Below the pieces are notes generated by a model. The model was not told where the DNA came from, made no database searches, and was given only the letters and a program-made list of their open reading frames with translations. Shown here piece after piece: positions 34,861 to 43,153 of a stretch of 64,000 nt of DNA; the first letter of the stretch is position 1, and each line of letters begins with the position of its first letter. Origin of the DNA: Halomonas sp. HL-48 (GTDB taxonomy: Bacteria; Pseudomonadota; Gammaproteobacteria; Pseudomonadales; Halomonadaceae). The stretch spans positions 124,001 through 188,000 of the forward strand of contig NZ_LJZS01000005.1 in the NCBI RefSeq assembly GCF_001314875.1, in the 5' to 3' direction. The position numbers were made by a program, and so were the translations under genes.

Positions 34861-35031
34861 GTCAGGAGAGTGTCTGTCGCGTTAGAAGGAAGGCAGGAAG
34901 CCATCAGATAACGAAAGGAGTATTCAAAGGAATCGGCACTCTCCGCTTTAGCGCTGGGACGCGCTAAACATCACTGCCATGGATGGCAACGATGCAAACT
35001 GACCACTTTGTTTCGGCAAAGTGGTTTTTTT
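34861..35031 (+). ncRNA. Candidate Csr/Rsm-type regulatory RNA (GGA-rich, CsrB/RsmZ-like)
   Basis: The region 34807-34983 has ten GGA motifs, about three times chance, mostly AAGGA or CAGGA. Two sit in hairpin loops: TTTAGCGC-TGGGAC-GCGCTAAA (34947-34968) and TGCCA-TGGA-TGGCA (34975-34988). GGC-AGGAA-GCC (34892-34902) is a third possible hairpin. A long-range stem GGAGAGTG (34865-34872) with CACTCTCC (34937-34944) encloses four more. A strong terminator follows at 35002-35031. These are the marks of CsrA/RsmA-sequestering RNAs. The 5' end is not defined and no clear GacA box was found. The rest of the 34477-35198 gap holds AT-rich sequence and no gene. Confidence 0.65.
35002..35031 (+). terminator. 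Intrinsic terminator of the GGA-rich RNA
   Basis: ACCACTTTG and CAAAGTGGT form an 8-9 bp stem around TTTCGG, followed by seven T. Confidence 0.92.
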
Positions 35032-35198
35032 GCGTTTGAGTCATGCTAAGCGACTGAATATCAAAAATTTAATTGCTTGCTGCTGCTTTGCATAACATTT
35101 GTACAGCTAAGCGGCCCATTTTGGGCTATCCTAATGAGTCAGACGATACAGCGGTCATAACAACTCCATAGCCGCGGCATACTCACAGGGACAAGCGT

Positions 35199-35330
35199 AT
35201 GACCATGGGATTGATGTTAAGCATGTTTGTGCTGTTTTCTGCCTTTTCTGCCGTGGGCGTATACATGGCCGTCAAGACCACGCTCACGACTCTGGTTGAG
35301 GACCGGGACGACCGGCCGCCAGAATGGTAA
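35199..35330 (+). CDS. 43-residue predicted membrane protein
   Basis: This ORF reads TMGLMLSMFVLFSAFSAVGVYMAV, one hydrophobic helix, then a charged tail ending EDRDDRPPEW. AGGGA lies upstream of the ATG. Its coding-like tail and isolated position after a terminated RNA gene suggest a real small protein, but I do not recognise a family. The ATG at 35205 (third codon) is an alternative start. Confidence 0.5.
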   Translation: MTMGLMLSMFVLFSAFSAVGVYMAVKTTLTTLVEDRDDRPPEW

Positions 35331-35372
35331 CGCCGCCCTGCGCGGCCTTGCCTACCCCTTGCTGCGTCTGGT

Positions 35373-35912
35373 TCAGCCCATCAGGTATAAGCTCAGCAGC
35401 GCAAATCCATAACCCATGACCGCACCGGCGACCACGTCGCTCACGTAGTGCAGGCCCAGGCCCACCCGCGATATGGCAATCAACACCGCCAGGGGTAACA
35501 CCACCGGCAGTAGCCATGGGGTATGCGCGGCAACCAATACGCTGAACATGACGGCGTGCATGGTGTGCCCACTGGGAAAGCTGTAGCGATCCCGGGCAGG
35601 CGCGCTGCGCTGAATACCGCTGTGATAGGTGATGAAGGGGCGCTCGCGGCACAGACGGGTTTTAATCAGGCGGTAGATGGCAATCGCCACGCAGGCGGTG
35701 GCGGCGTACTGCATGAGATGCCCTATACCCTCTGGCTGTAGCCAAGGCTGCGCCACCACCAGCAATACCCACACCGGCCAGTCACCCAGTGCGCTGGCGG
35801 CCTGCAATGTCATCCGCCACGGTCGAAACAGCGTTAGCCGGGCGATGCGCTGGCAGAACTGCCACTCCAGCAGATCAAGACGATCGAATACGACAAGGGG
35901 GCGGGGTCGCAT
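35373..35912 (-). CDS. PAP2-family lipid phosphatase
   Basis: This 179-residue membrane phosphatase shows the three PAP2 motifs: KTRLCRERP (motif 1), FPSGHTMH (motif 2, catalytic His) and SRVGLGLHYVSDV (motif 3). Several hydrophobic helices place it in the inner membrane. Family members dephosphorylate phosphatidate or undecaprenyl pyrophosphate. It overlaps the end of the glycosyltransferase gene by 38 bases, and AGGAGG lies before the ATG at 35912, so the two are coupled. Pho control of the operon favours a role in making diacylglycerol for glycolipid synthesis (inference). Confidence 0.85.
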   Translation of the reverse strand: MRPRPLVVFDRLDLLEWQFCQRIARLTLFRPWRMTLQAASALGDWPVWVLLVVAQPWLQPEGIGHLMQYAATACVAIAIYRLIKTRLCRERPFITYHSGIQRSAPARDRYSFPSGHTMHAVMFSVLVAAHTPWLLPVVLPLAVLIAISRVGLGLHYVSDVVAGAVMGYGFALLSLYLMG

Positions 35913-37038
35913 GATAAGCCTCCTGGGCTTGTTCAAGATGATCAATAAACTGCTGGGCAATGCCTGCCCAGCTCTGCTCGAGCGCCCTCAGGCGTGCCAG
36001 GCGACTGTATTTGGCATAGTCCGCGGGACGTTGGCATAGCGTGACCGCGGCCTGGCAAAAGGCCGCCGGGTCGTCGATGGGCACGGTAACGCCGTTGTAG
36101 CCGCTTTTTATCAGCTCCGCGCTGGCCGCGTGGTGGAAGGCGACCACGGCGAGCCCACTCGCCATGGCTTCGTTGACCACGTTGCCCCAGGTTTCCGACA
36201 GCGAGGGGAAGATGAACAGGTCAGCACTGGCGTAATGCCTAGCGAGCGCCTCGGGATCGATGAAGCCGGTAAAGTGCGCATCGGGTAGGGCGCTTTCGAG
36301 CTGTGCCCGGGCGGGGCCGTCGCCGACGATCACATGAGCCATGTCGGGGCGCACGTTGCGCATGGCGTGGTAGGTTTCCTGGAGCAGCGTGAGGTTCTTC
36401 TCGGCGGCCAGCCGGCCAACATACAGCGCCACCGGCTGATGGTCGTTGACGCCCCAGGCGCGTCGCAGCGCCGGGTCGCGGTGGGCAGGGGAAAAGCCTT
36501 CGCCATCAATGCCCCGCGACATTACCTTGACGTCCTTGATGCCCTGCTGGCGAAGCTGCCTGGCCTGAAGATGAGTGGGTACCAGGGTTAACGCACAGCC
36601 GTTGTGAAAATGGCGCAGGTAGCGGCGGGTCGCGGCGGCGAGCCAAGGCACCCCGTAATCGTTGCAGTAGTGGTCAAAGTTGGTATGCCAGCCGGCCACC
36701 AGCGGAATCCCCAGTCGCCGCGCGGCCTGTCGCGCCGACCAGCCCAGCGGCCCCTGGGTGGCCAGGTAAATGACATCGGGGCGGTTGGCCTGCCAGAATT
36801 TACGCAGCGTCGCCGGGCGGCAAAATCCCAGATGCACCTCACGGTAGCCGGGCACCGACCAGGACGGCACCTGAAGCTCGGCCAGCGCCTCGGGCACTGG
36901 GCCCGGGCACGCCGGTTTGGGGCGCACCACATCAATGTCGACCCGGTAATGCGCAAGCTCTCGACTCAGCCGACTTAAGGTGTGCGCGACGCCGTTAATC
37001 TCTGGCGCCCATGTTTCGCTGACGATGCAAAGCCGCAT
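35875..37038 (-). CDS. GT4-family glycosyltransferase
   Basis: This 387-residue GT-B enzyme begins RLCIVSETWAPEINGVAHTL and has VAGWHTNFDHYC, the ALYVGRLAAEKNL donor-side segment, VIVGDGPARAQLE and the E-x7-E motif region FPSLSETWGNVVNEAMASG. The sequence resembles the group that glycosylates diacylglycerol or phosphatidylinositol (Agt, MgtA-like). It is the first gene of a two-gene operon with a PAP2 phosphatase, behind a PHO box. A lipid-glycosylating role under phosphate starvation is inferred from that context, and the sugar donor is unknown. Confidence 0.82.
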   Translation of the reverse strand: MRLCIVSETWAPEINGVAHTLSRLSRELAHYRVDIDVVRPKPACPGPVPEALAELQVPSWSVPGYREVHLGFCRPATLRKFWQANRPDVIYLATQGPLGWSARQAARRLGIPLVAGWHTNFDHYCNDYGVPWLAAATRRYLRHFHNGCALTLVPTHLQARQLRQQGIKDVKVMSRGIDGEGFSPAHRDPALRRAWGVNDHQPVALYVGRLAAEKNLTLLQETYHAMRNVRPDMAHVIVGDGPARAQLESALPDAHFTGFIDPEALARHYASADLFIFPSLSETWGNVVNEAMASGLAVVAFHHAASAELIKSGYNGVTVPIDDPAAFCQAAVTLCQRPADYAKYSRLARLRALEQSWAGIAQQFIDHLEQAQEAYHATPPPCRIRSS

Positions 37039-37085
37039 GTGCCATTCGTCCTGTTAGCCATTTAGCGTAAGCTTGCGTCTCAGGC

Positions 37086-37125
37086 ATGACGCGTCCAAGA
37101 CAGCCTGGTGAATAATCGATGACAG
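37086..37125 (-). promoter_or_regulatory. PHO box upstream of the glycosyltransferase-PAP2 operon
   Basis: On the minus strand four 7-mers start exactly 11 bases apart: CTGTCAT (37125-37119, identical to the PhoB half-site), TATTCAC, CTGTCTT (6 of 7) and GCGTCAT (37092-37086). The phasing is that of tandem PhoB sites. The ATG is 47 bases downstream. Confidence 0.75.
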
Positions 37126-37258
37126 CGGCGCGGCTCACGAGGCGGGGCGCCTGCGTTGGCGGCTGGCGGCGCGAGCGTTTGCTGGCGACGTGCATAGGGT
37201 CGCCCCGGCGATGTTACGATGCCCAGGCTATCCATGATCCAGTCACCAGGAGCTGACC

Positions 37259-37924
37259 ATGAAATCGACGGTGTTAATTACCGGGGCCAACCGCGGAGTC
37301 GGGCTGGCGCTTGCCGAGTTTTACGCTGAGGCGGACTATCGCGTTATCGGGGTCTGCCGTTCCTCTTCCGAGGAGTTGGCGCGGGTGGCCGATCAGGTTA
37401 TCGAGGGCATCGACGTTACCCAGCCGGCAGACGTCGCAAGGCTTGCCGATACGCTCAAGGGGCAGACGCTGGACTTGCTGATCAATAACGCCGGCCTGTT
37501 ACGCGATGAGTCACTTGGCGACATTGATTTCGACAGCATCCGCAAGCAGATGGAAATCAACGCCTACGCACCGCTGCGGGTGGCCGAAGCGCTGCTACCC
37601 AACCTCGGCACAGGCAGTAAAATCGCCAATATCACTAGCCGCATGGGCTCGATCGCGGATAACGACTCGGGTGGCCGCTACGGTTACCGTGCCTCCAAGG
37701 CCGCGCTCAATGCGTTTGGCAAATCGCTGGCGATCGACGTCAAACCGCGCGGCATCGCCGTTGCGCAGATTCATCCCGGCTATGTGCAAACGCGCATGGT
37801 CAATTTTGGCGGGTTGATCAGCCCAGCCGATGCAGCAAAGGGCATCGCCGCCCGGATTGATGCGCTGACGCTCGACACCAGCGGCGGGTTTTGGCACAGC
37901 AATGGCGAATCGCTCCCCTGGTGA
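37259..37924 (+). CDS. Short-chain dehydrogenase/reductase
   Basis: This 221-residue Rossmann-fold oxidoreductase has the cofactor motif TGANRGVG (residues 8-15), NNAG, and catalytic YGYRASK, with a serine before it (NITSRMGS). The lack of a basic residue after strand 1 does not settle NAD versus NADP. It is a single gene with CAGGAG before the ATG. A hairpin GGCGTGAG/CTCACGCC lies at 37939-37962, a weak terminator. The substrate is unknown. Confidence 0.87.
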   Translation: MKSTVLITGANRGVGLALAEFYAEADYRVIGVCRSSSEELARVADQVIEGIDVTQPADVARLADTLKGQTLDLLINNAGLLRDESLGDIDFDSIRKQMEINAYAPLRVAEALLPNLGTGSKIANITSRMGSIADNDSGGRYGYRASKAALNAFGKSLAIDVKPRGIAVAQIHPGYVQTRMVNFGGLISPADAAKGIAARIDALTLDTSGGFWHSNGESLPW

Positions 37925-38053
37925 GGGCGTGCGGGGTGGGCGTGAGTTCTTGCGCTCACGCCGGCGCTGTTTTGCTAGCGCATTGCCATTCGCCAGCTCG
38001 ACCAGGTAAGTAATTTCTTCTTCGCTAAGGGGTTTTCGCGGTTGGTTAGCCAT
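37595..38053 (-). CDS. Doubtful ORF, possibly a real short N-terminal coding segment
   Basis: The first 45 codons (ANQPRKPLSEEEITYLVELA, then a basic stretch) look protein-like and lie outside any other gene. The frame then runs antisense through two thirds of the short-chain dehydrogenase gene, which is unlikely. Either a small gene has lost its stop, or this is chance. No good Shine-Dalgarno is present. Confidence 0.25.
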   Translation of the reverse strand: MANQPRKPLSEEEITYLVELANGNALAKQRRRERKNSRPPRTPSPGERFAIAVPKPAAGVERQRINPGGDALCCIGWADQPAKIDHARLHIAGMNLRNGDAARFDVDRQRFAKRIERGLGGTVTVAATRVVIRDRAHAASDIGDFTACAEVG

Positions 38054-38214
38054 TATTGTCACCGTTAGTCAGGCCTTTAATGGCACGCTACCGGTCAACC
38101 ATGACATTGATATGAACACCACCATAGCGCTGCGCTTGCACCGAGGTGGCCCAGTATCATTCTGATTGAACGCTGGGCCACTGATAGCATGGTGTTAGTA
38201 ATGCTTATGCGTAC

Positions 38215-38583
38215 TTACTCATTAATGACGCTGCTAAATCCACCATAAATAACGCGTTTGCCATCAAAGGGCATCGGGTTAACGTCCATCTGTAAGCGCG
38301 GGTCTTGCATCACTTTAGGCATGGCGTCATCGCGCACGGCGCGGGATGGCCACTCTATCCAGGAAAAGATGATGCTTTCATCATCCTTGCGCTTGACCGC
38401 CATGGTGAAGGAGGTCACTTCTCCTTCAGGGACATCGTCTCCCCAGCACTCCACGACCCGCAGTGCGCCGTGCTCCTTGAAAACAACGGCCGCGGCACGG
38501 GCATGCTCAATAAATTCCGCTTTATTAGCGGTGGGCACGGCAGCGACGAAACCATCGACATAAGGGTGTGTAAGCTTGCTCAT
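38215..38583 (-). CDS. DUF1428 family protein (YbaA-like)
   Basis: This 122-residue protein fits DUF1428: YVDGFVAAVPTANK at the start, VVECWGDDVPEGEVTSF, IIFSWIEWPSRAVRD and MPFDGKRVIYGGF at the end. It has a ferredoxin-like dimeric alpha/beta-barrel fold with unknown chemistry. It is the last gene of the sigma-factor operon and overlaps the YCII gene by ATGA. Confidence 0.9.
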   Translation of the reverse strand: MSKLTHPYVDGFVAAVPTANKAEFIEHARAAAVVFKEHGALRVVECWGDDVPEGEVTSFTMAVKRKDDESIIFSWIEWPSRAVRDDAMPKVMQDPRLQMDVNPMPFDGKRVIYGGFSSVINE

Positions 38584-38969
38584 GGCTGTTCTCCAGATTC
38601 TTTTTTTGGTTCTGCTTTAGGCGGAAGTTCTCGAACGGGGCGTACCTCAATGCTGCCCAGCCTGGCGGGTGGGATGCGGCTAGCCAGCTGCAGCGCCTCG
38701 TTTAAATCGTGGGCTTCAAGCAGATAGAAGCCTGCCAGCTGCTCTTTGGTTTCTGCGAAGGGGCCGTCGGAGATTAGCGTCTCGCCATCGCGCACGCGTA
38801 CGGTGGTCGCCGTTTCTATCGGTTGCAGCGCCTGGCCTGCCAAGTAGTTTCCCTGAGCGTTCAAACGTTCTACGCCAGTGATACACTCCTGGTTGAGGTC
38901 ATGCCATTCTTGGTCGCTCATCGCGTTGATGAGTTGTTCCTGGTAATACACTAGCGCAACGTACTTCAT
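38580..38969 (-). CDS. YCII/DGPF-domain protein
   Basis: This 129-residue protein has the DGPF signature (ISDGPFAETKEQLAGFYLLEA, about 66-87) of the YCII-related family, which is repeatedly encoded beside ECF42 sigma factors. The fold is a ferredoxin-like barrel with a conserved His/Asp pair in true YciI, but no reaction is established for DGPF proteins. It overlaps both neighbours by ATGA, so its expression depends on the upstream sigma-factor gene. Confidence 0.85.
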   Translation of the reverse strand: MKYVALVYYQEQLINAMSDQEWHDLNQECITGVERLNAQGNYLAGQALQPIETATTVRVRDGETLISDGPFAETKEQLAGFYLLEAHDLNEALQLASRIPPARLGSIEVRPVRELPPKAEPKKESGEQP

Positions 38970-39811
38970 GGGTTACCTCCTTCACTTGCCAGTGGGCAGT
39001 GTTCCGTCGATACGTTGATCATCCATTGAATGCCAAAGCGGTCGGTGGCCATGCCGAACCCGGGCGACCAGAAGGTGGCCTCAAACGGCATGGTGATCTT
39101 TCCACCCTCTGCTAGCTGGGCAAAGGTTCGTGCGGCCTGCTCGATATCCTGATACTCAAGCTGAACCGCTACCCCTTGGGGTGGTGTATAGCAGTCACCC
39201 GCCAGATCCGCGCCCATTAAGCGGCGACCCCGTAGGTTCAGTGATGCATGGATGATGCGGTCATGAAGGGCGGGCGGCGTGTGTTCAGCGGCGGGCGTTT
39301 CAGCGTAAGTCAGCAGGCACTCCAACTGGCCGCCGGTCACGTCGGCATAAAACTGCATGGCTTCACGGCAGGTGCCGGGAAAGGCAACGTGCACGTTCAT
39401 GGCATCCGGTACACGAGCAAGATTACGGTGCTGCTCAATTCCAGCACCGGGCTCGAAATCCTCCAGTGAGAAGAAACGACGTAGCTCAAGGGTGACGTTG
39501 CCATCGGCGTCTCGGGTAGGCCACTGCTGGGCCCACTCAATGGCCGACTGCAGGGAAGGCGCCTCCAACACGCTGTAACCGGCAATACGCTCACTGGCCG
39601 GCGACAAAGGCCCTGGGATGATGGTGGGCTCACCATTCTTGAAACGGATCAGGCACCCCTCGCTGGTCGGATGTAAGCCGTCGCCGCTCAAAAACACGCC
39701 TGCCTCGGTCATTCGCTGGTTATAAGCGGCCATGGCGGCGAGCATGTCCTGGGATGGCATAGCGCCATTTTCGGTGTTGGCATCAGCGCGGCGTATCAGC
39801 ATGAATTTCAT
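38966..39811 (-). CDS. DGPF/YCII domain fused to a PhnB-type VOC domain
   Basis: This 281-residue protein has an N-terminal YCII domain (residues 1-115, KFMLIRRADANTENG, with PGPLSPASERIAGYSVLEA in place of DGPF) joined to a PhnB/3-demethylubiquinone-type VOC domain (about 138-275, MNVHVAFPGTCREAMQFYADV and FWSPGFGMATDRFGIQWMIN). The degenerate DGPF motif suggests that the first domain is structural or binds a ligand. It is the first enzyme-like gene after the sigma factor. Function unknown. Confidence 0.83.
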   Translation of the reverse strand: MKFMLIRRADANTENGAMPSQDMLAAMAAYNQRMTEAGVFLSGDGLHPTSEGCLIRFKNGEPTIIPGPLSPASERIAGYSVLEAPSLQSAIEWAQQWPTRDADGNVTLELRRFFSLEDFEPGAGIEQHRNLARVPDAMNVHVAFPGTCREAMQFYADVTGGQLECLLTYAETPAAEHTPPALHDRIIHASLNLRGRRLMGADLAGDCYTPPQGVAVQLEYQDIEQAARTFAQLAEGGKITMPFEATFWSPGFGMATDRFGIQWMINVSTEHCPLASEGGNP

Positions 39812-39881
39812 TGAGAGTCCTTTTAAGGTGATGGTAGATACTCTCTAGACGTTTGGTGTGCTCATAAATCGACAGGCTCGG

Positions 39882-41120
39882 TCACTTTTTTTGTAGTGAA
39901 TTTTCCAGCTCGGCCAATCGGCTGATTAGAAAGCGCTTTTCTGGGGCCTGGGTGGCCAATTGCAGCGCCTGCTGATAGGCACTGCGCGCGGCCTCATGCT
40001 GGCCTTGGCGGCGCAGCAAATCTGCTTTAGCGGCATGAAATAGATGGTAGCGGCTGATTTGCGGATGATGCGCGATGTCGTCGAGTAATTTCAGGCCGGT
40101 TTCAGGAGCACCATTCATGGCAATGGCAACCGCATGATTCAGCGTCAGGATCGGCGAAGGAAAGCGTCGGCATAGGGCATCGTAGAGCCTAACAATACGT
40201 GCCCAGTCGGTCTTATCGGCGCTGCCAGCCTGGGAATGCACGGCGGCAATCGAGGCCTGAAGGGTATAGTAGCCGAGCGGTGTTAATGCCAATGCCTGCT
40301 CGAGCCATTCGATGCCGCTGGCAATCTCCTCTTGATGCCATAGGCGGCGATCCTGAGCTTCCAGCGTCATCAACTCGCCGGCGCTATTTTGACGTGCATC
40401 CCGGCGAGCATTATTGAGCAGCATCAGCGCCATTAGCCCAAATACTTCGCCCCGTGGCAGCAGTCTTGCCAGCTCAGCGCCAAGCCTTAATGCCTCGCGG
40501 GCCAGGCTGATATCGACCACCGCAGTGCCCATGCTGCTGGAGTAGCCTTCGTTGAAAACTAGGTAAATCACTTGGAGCACATCGGCTAGGCGCTCGGGGA
40601 GTTCTTTCTGGGCAGGCACCGTATAAGGGATATGCGCATCGCGAATTTTACGTTTGGCCCGTACGATACGTTGGGCCAGCGTCGTAGGTTTCATCAGCAG
40701 TGCGCTGGCCACCTGCTCGGTGGTCAAGCCGCACATTTCGCGTAGGGTCAACGCAATGCGGGCTTCTATACTCAGGCTTGGATGGCAGCAGGTGAAGAGA
40801 AGCCGCAACGAGTCGTCTTCAATAGCGGCATCGTCGATCTCCAACGCCTCTTCAATAGGCAATAGCATGTGGGCCCGTCGGCGGGCGGTGCTGCGCTGAC
40901 GAATTTGATCAACCCCACGGTGATAGCCGGTACGAATCAGCCATGCTTGGGGGTTGTCAGGCTCACCATTCACGGGCCATTGTTGGACAGCCGCAACGAA
41001 AGCGTCCTGCATGGCTTCTTCGGCAAGCTCGAAATCTCCCAACAGGCGAATCAACGTCGCCTGAACGCGCCGGGAGTAAATACGATACAGCGAGTCGAGG
41101 GCAGAAGACTCGGTACTCAT
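39882..41120 (-). CDS. ECF42-type RNA polymerase sigma factor
   Basis: This 412-residue protein has ECF region 2 (DFELAEEAMQDAFVAAVQQWP, about 30-50), region 4 (MCGLTTEQVASALLMKPTTLAQRI, about 130-155) and a long C-terminal TPR-like extension ending in NHAVAIAMNG and KADLLRRQGQHEAARSAYQQ. That layout, with adjacent DGPF/YCII genes, defines the ECF42 group, which lacks a classical anti-sigma factor and is thought to be controlled by its own extension. I use the ATG at 41120, not the upstream GTG. Confidence 0.88.
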   Translation of the reverse strand: MSTESSALDSLYRIYSRRVQATLIRLLGDFELAEEAMQDAFVAAVQQWPVNGEPDNPQAWLIRTGYHRGVDQIRQRSTARRRAHMLLPIEEALEIDDAAIEDDSLRLLFTCCHPSLSIEARIALTLREMCGLTTEQVASALLMKPTTLAQRIVRAKRKIRDAHIPYTVPAQKELPERLADVLQVIYLVFNEGYSSSMGTAVVDISLAREALRLGAELARLLPRGEVFGLMALMLLNNARRDARQNSAGELMTLEAQDRRLWHQEEIASGIEWLEQALALTPLGYYTLQASIAAVHSQAGSADKTDWARIVRLYDALCRRFPSPILTLNHAVAIAMNGAPETGLKLLDDIAHHPQISRYHLFHAAKADLLRRQGQHEAARSAYQQALQLATQAPEKRFLISRLAELENSLQKK

Positions 41121-41231
41121 GGCCGAAAGTCCATGGGCGGTCCTCACACAGGGTTAAAAAATCAGCTAGGCGTCAATTTCACATTCTCAAACGTAGCCTA
41201 TGATGACCCTGATTTCCCTGAACTGACGGAT

Positions 41232-42287
41232 TCAATCCCCGGTGCGCTGCCCTGTGGTGCTGTTGAAGGGGTGTAAGGCGTCGCGGGTAACGTAAAAGCG
41301 CAGCGTTTCCCCCTCGGCGACTGGCGGCTGGCCGGATACGCGAATCACCGTGGGTTGGTCGCTGTCGGCAAGGTTTACGTATAGATGGCTTTCGGCACCG
41401 GCGGCTTCAAATAACTGTAGGGTTGATTCAACGATTAAATGCTGGCCTGCCGGCGGGGCCAGGTGCATGTCATCCGGGCGAATGCCGACGATGTCGGTGC
41501 CCTCGGGCAGGTTATCCAGCAGGCCGTTGGCGCCGCGAGCGTGCAGGTACTCGACCGGCACCATGTTCATGGCCGGTGAGCCGATAAAGCCTGCCACGAA
41601 CATGGTCGCGGGGCGTGCGTAGATCTGCATGGGCGTGCCCACTTGCTCGATCTGACCGGCGTTCAGCACCACCAAGCGGTCGCCCAGTGTCATGGCTTCC
41701 AGCTGATCGTGGGTGACATATAGGCTGGTGGTTTTCAGGCGCCGTTGTAGCTGTTTGATCTCCACGCGCATTTGCACGCGCAGTTTGGCGTCCAGATTGG
41801 AAAGCGGCTCGTCGAACAGAAAGGCGGCGGGTTCGCGCACTAGCGCACGGCCCATGGCCACCCGCTGGCGCTGGCCGCCGGAGAGTTTGCGCGGTTTGCG
41901 ATCCAAAAACTCTTCTATCTCAAGCATTTCGGCGGCAACTTGCACACGTTTTTCAATCTCGTCCTTGTTAAAACCGCGGTTTTTCAGCCCATAGGCGAGA
42001 TTGTTGTAAACCGTCATATGCGGGTAGAGCGCATAGTTCTGGAACACCATGGCGATATCGCGCTCGGCGGGTTCGAGCTTATTGACCACTCGGTCGCCGA
42101 TTTTGAGCGTGCCCTCGGTGATGGTTTCAAGCCCCGCCACCATGCGCAGCAGGGTGGATTTACCACAGCCTGATGGCCCTACCAGCACCACGAACTCACC
42201 GTCATGCACCTCAAGGTCCACGCCTTTGACTGCCTGAACGTCACCGCTATAGGTCTTCTTCAGCCCTTCCAAGGTAATACTCGCCAT
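41232..42287 (-). CDS. ugpC: sn-Glycerol-3-phosphate ABC transporter ATP-binding protein
   Basis: This 351-residue ATPase belongs to the MalK/UgpC family: Walker A GPSGCGKS, signature LSGGQRQR, Walker [12 protein letters not shown] and switch YVTHD, then a C-terminal TOBE regulatory domain (about 235-350). It powers import of glycerol-3-phosphate or its diesters. It is the last gene of ugpBAEC, one base after ugpE. Sugar transporters share this ATPase type, so the assignment rests on the operon. Confidence 0.9.
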   Translation of the reverse strand: MASITLEGLKKTYSGDVQAVKGVDLEVHDGEFVVLVGPSGCGKSTLLRMVAGLETITEGTLKIGDRVVNKLEPAERDIAMVFQNYALYPHMTVYNNLAYGLKNRGFNKDEIEKRVQVAAEMLEIEEFLDRKPRKLSGGQRQRVAMGRALVREPAAFLFDEPLSNLDAKLRVQMRVEIKQLQRRLKTTSLYVTHDQLEAMTLGDRLVVLNAGQIEQVGTPMQIYARPATMFVAGFIGSPAMNMVPVEYLHARGANGLLDNLPEGTDIVGIRPDDMHLAPPAGQHLIVESTLQLFEAAGAESHLYVNLADSDQPTVIRVSGQPPVAEGETLRFYVTRDALHPFNSTTGQRTGD

Positions 42288-42288
42288 C

Positions 42289-43131
42289 TTATTTCTCCGT
42301 CTCGGTCAGGCCTTTCACAAACAGGCGTTGCATAAATAGAATGACTAACACTGGTGGTAACGCCGCCATGACCACCGCCGCCATAATAAGGTGCCATTGG
42401 GGATTCTCCTCGGCGGTCATGCGCTGGATACCCATGACGATGGTGTAGTAATCGGCGTCAGTGGTGATCAGTAGCGGCCACAGGTACTGGTTCCAGCCGT
42501 AAATAAACATGATGACGAACAGCGCAGCGATGTTGGTGGTCGACAGCGGCAACAGAATATCCTTGAAGAACTTCAGCGGGCCTGCGCCGTCCACGCGCGC
42601 CGCTTCGAGCATTTCCTCGGGAACGGTCATGAAAAACTGGCGAAATAGGAACGTGGCTGTGGCCGAGGCGATCAGCGGGATGGATAGGCCGGCAAAGCTG
42701 TTGAGCATGCCGAGATCGGCGACCACCTGGTAGGTGGGCAGAATGCGTACCTCAACCGGCAGCATCAGGGTGATGAAAATCAGCCAGAAGAAAAACACCC
42801 GAAATCGAAAGCGGAAATAGACAATCGCAAAGGCCGATAAAATCGAAATAAATAGCTTACCGATGGTGATCGCCAGCGCCATGATCACGCTGTTGAGAAG
42901 CATGGTGCCCGCTGCGGGCGCCCCGGCGCGGGAAATGCCGGTTTGCCACATGGTGGTGTAGTTATCGATGCCGTTCCCGCCAGGCAGCAGCGGCAGGGTG
43001 CCGCGTAAAAATTCACCGGGCTCCTGGGTCGAGGCGACGATGGCGATGTAAACCGGCAGCATCACCAGGGCGACCCCCAAAATCAGAATCGTATGGGCAA
43101 AGAAATTGCTCCAGGGGCGGTTTTCTACCAT
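42289..43131 (-). CDS. ugpE: sn-Glycerol-3-phosphate ABC transporter permease UgpE
   Basis: This 280-residue inner-membrane permease has six hydrophobic helices and the EAA loop [20 protein letters not shown] that contacts UgpC. The length equals E. coli UgpE within one residue. I start at the ATG at 43131 because TGGAG lies seven bases upstream; the longer frame to 43176 overlaps ugpA. The [10 protein letters not shown] and [13 protein letters not shown] segments are typical of UgpE. Confidence 0.92.
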   Translation of the reverse strand: MVENRPWSNFFAHTILILGVALVMLPVYIAIVASTQEPGEFLRGTLPLLPGGNGIDNYTTMWQTGISRAGAPAAGTMLLNSVIMALAITIGKLFISILSAFAIVYFRFRFRVFFFWLIFITLMLPVEVRILPTYQVVADLGMLNSFAGLSIPLIASATATFLFRQFFMTVPEEMLEAARVDGAGPLKFFKDILLPLSTTNIAALFVIMFIYGWNQYLWPLLITTDADYYTIVMGIQRMTAEENPQWHLIMAAVVMAALPPVLVILFMQRLFVKGLTETEK

Positions 43132-43153
43132 CACAATACTCCAGAGGGCAGCC

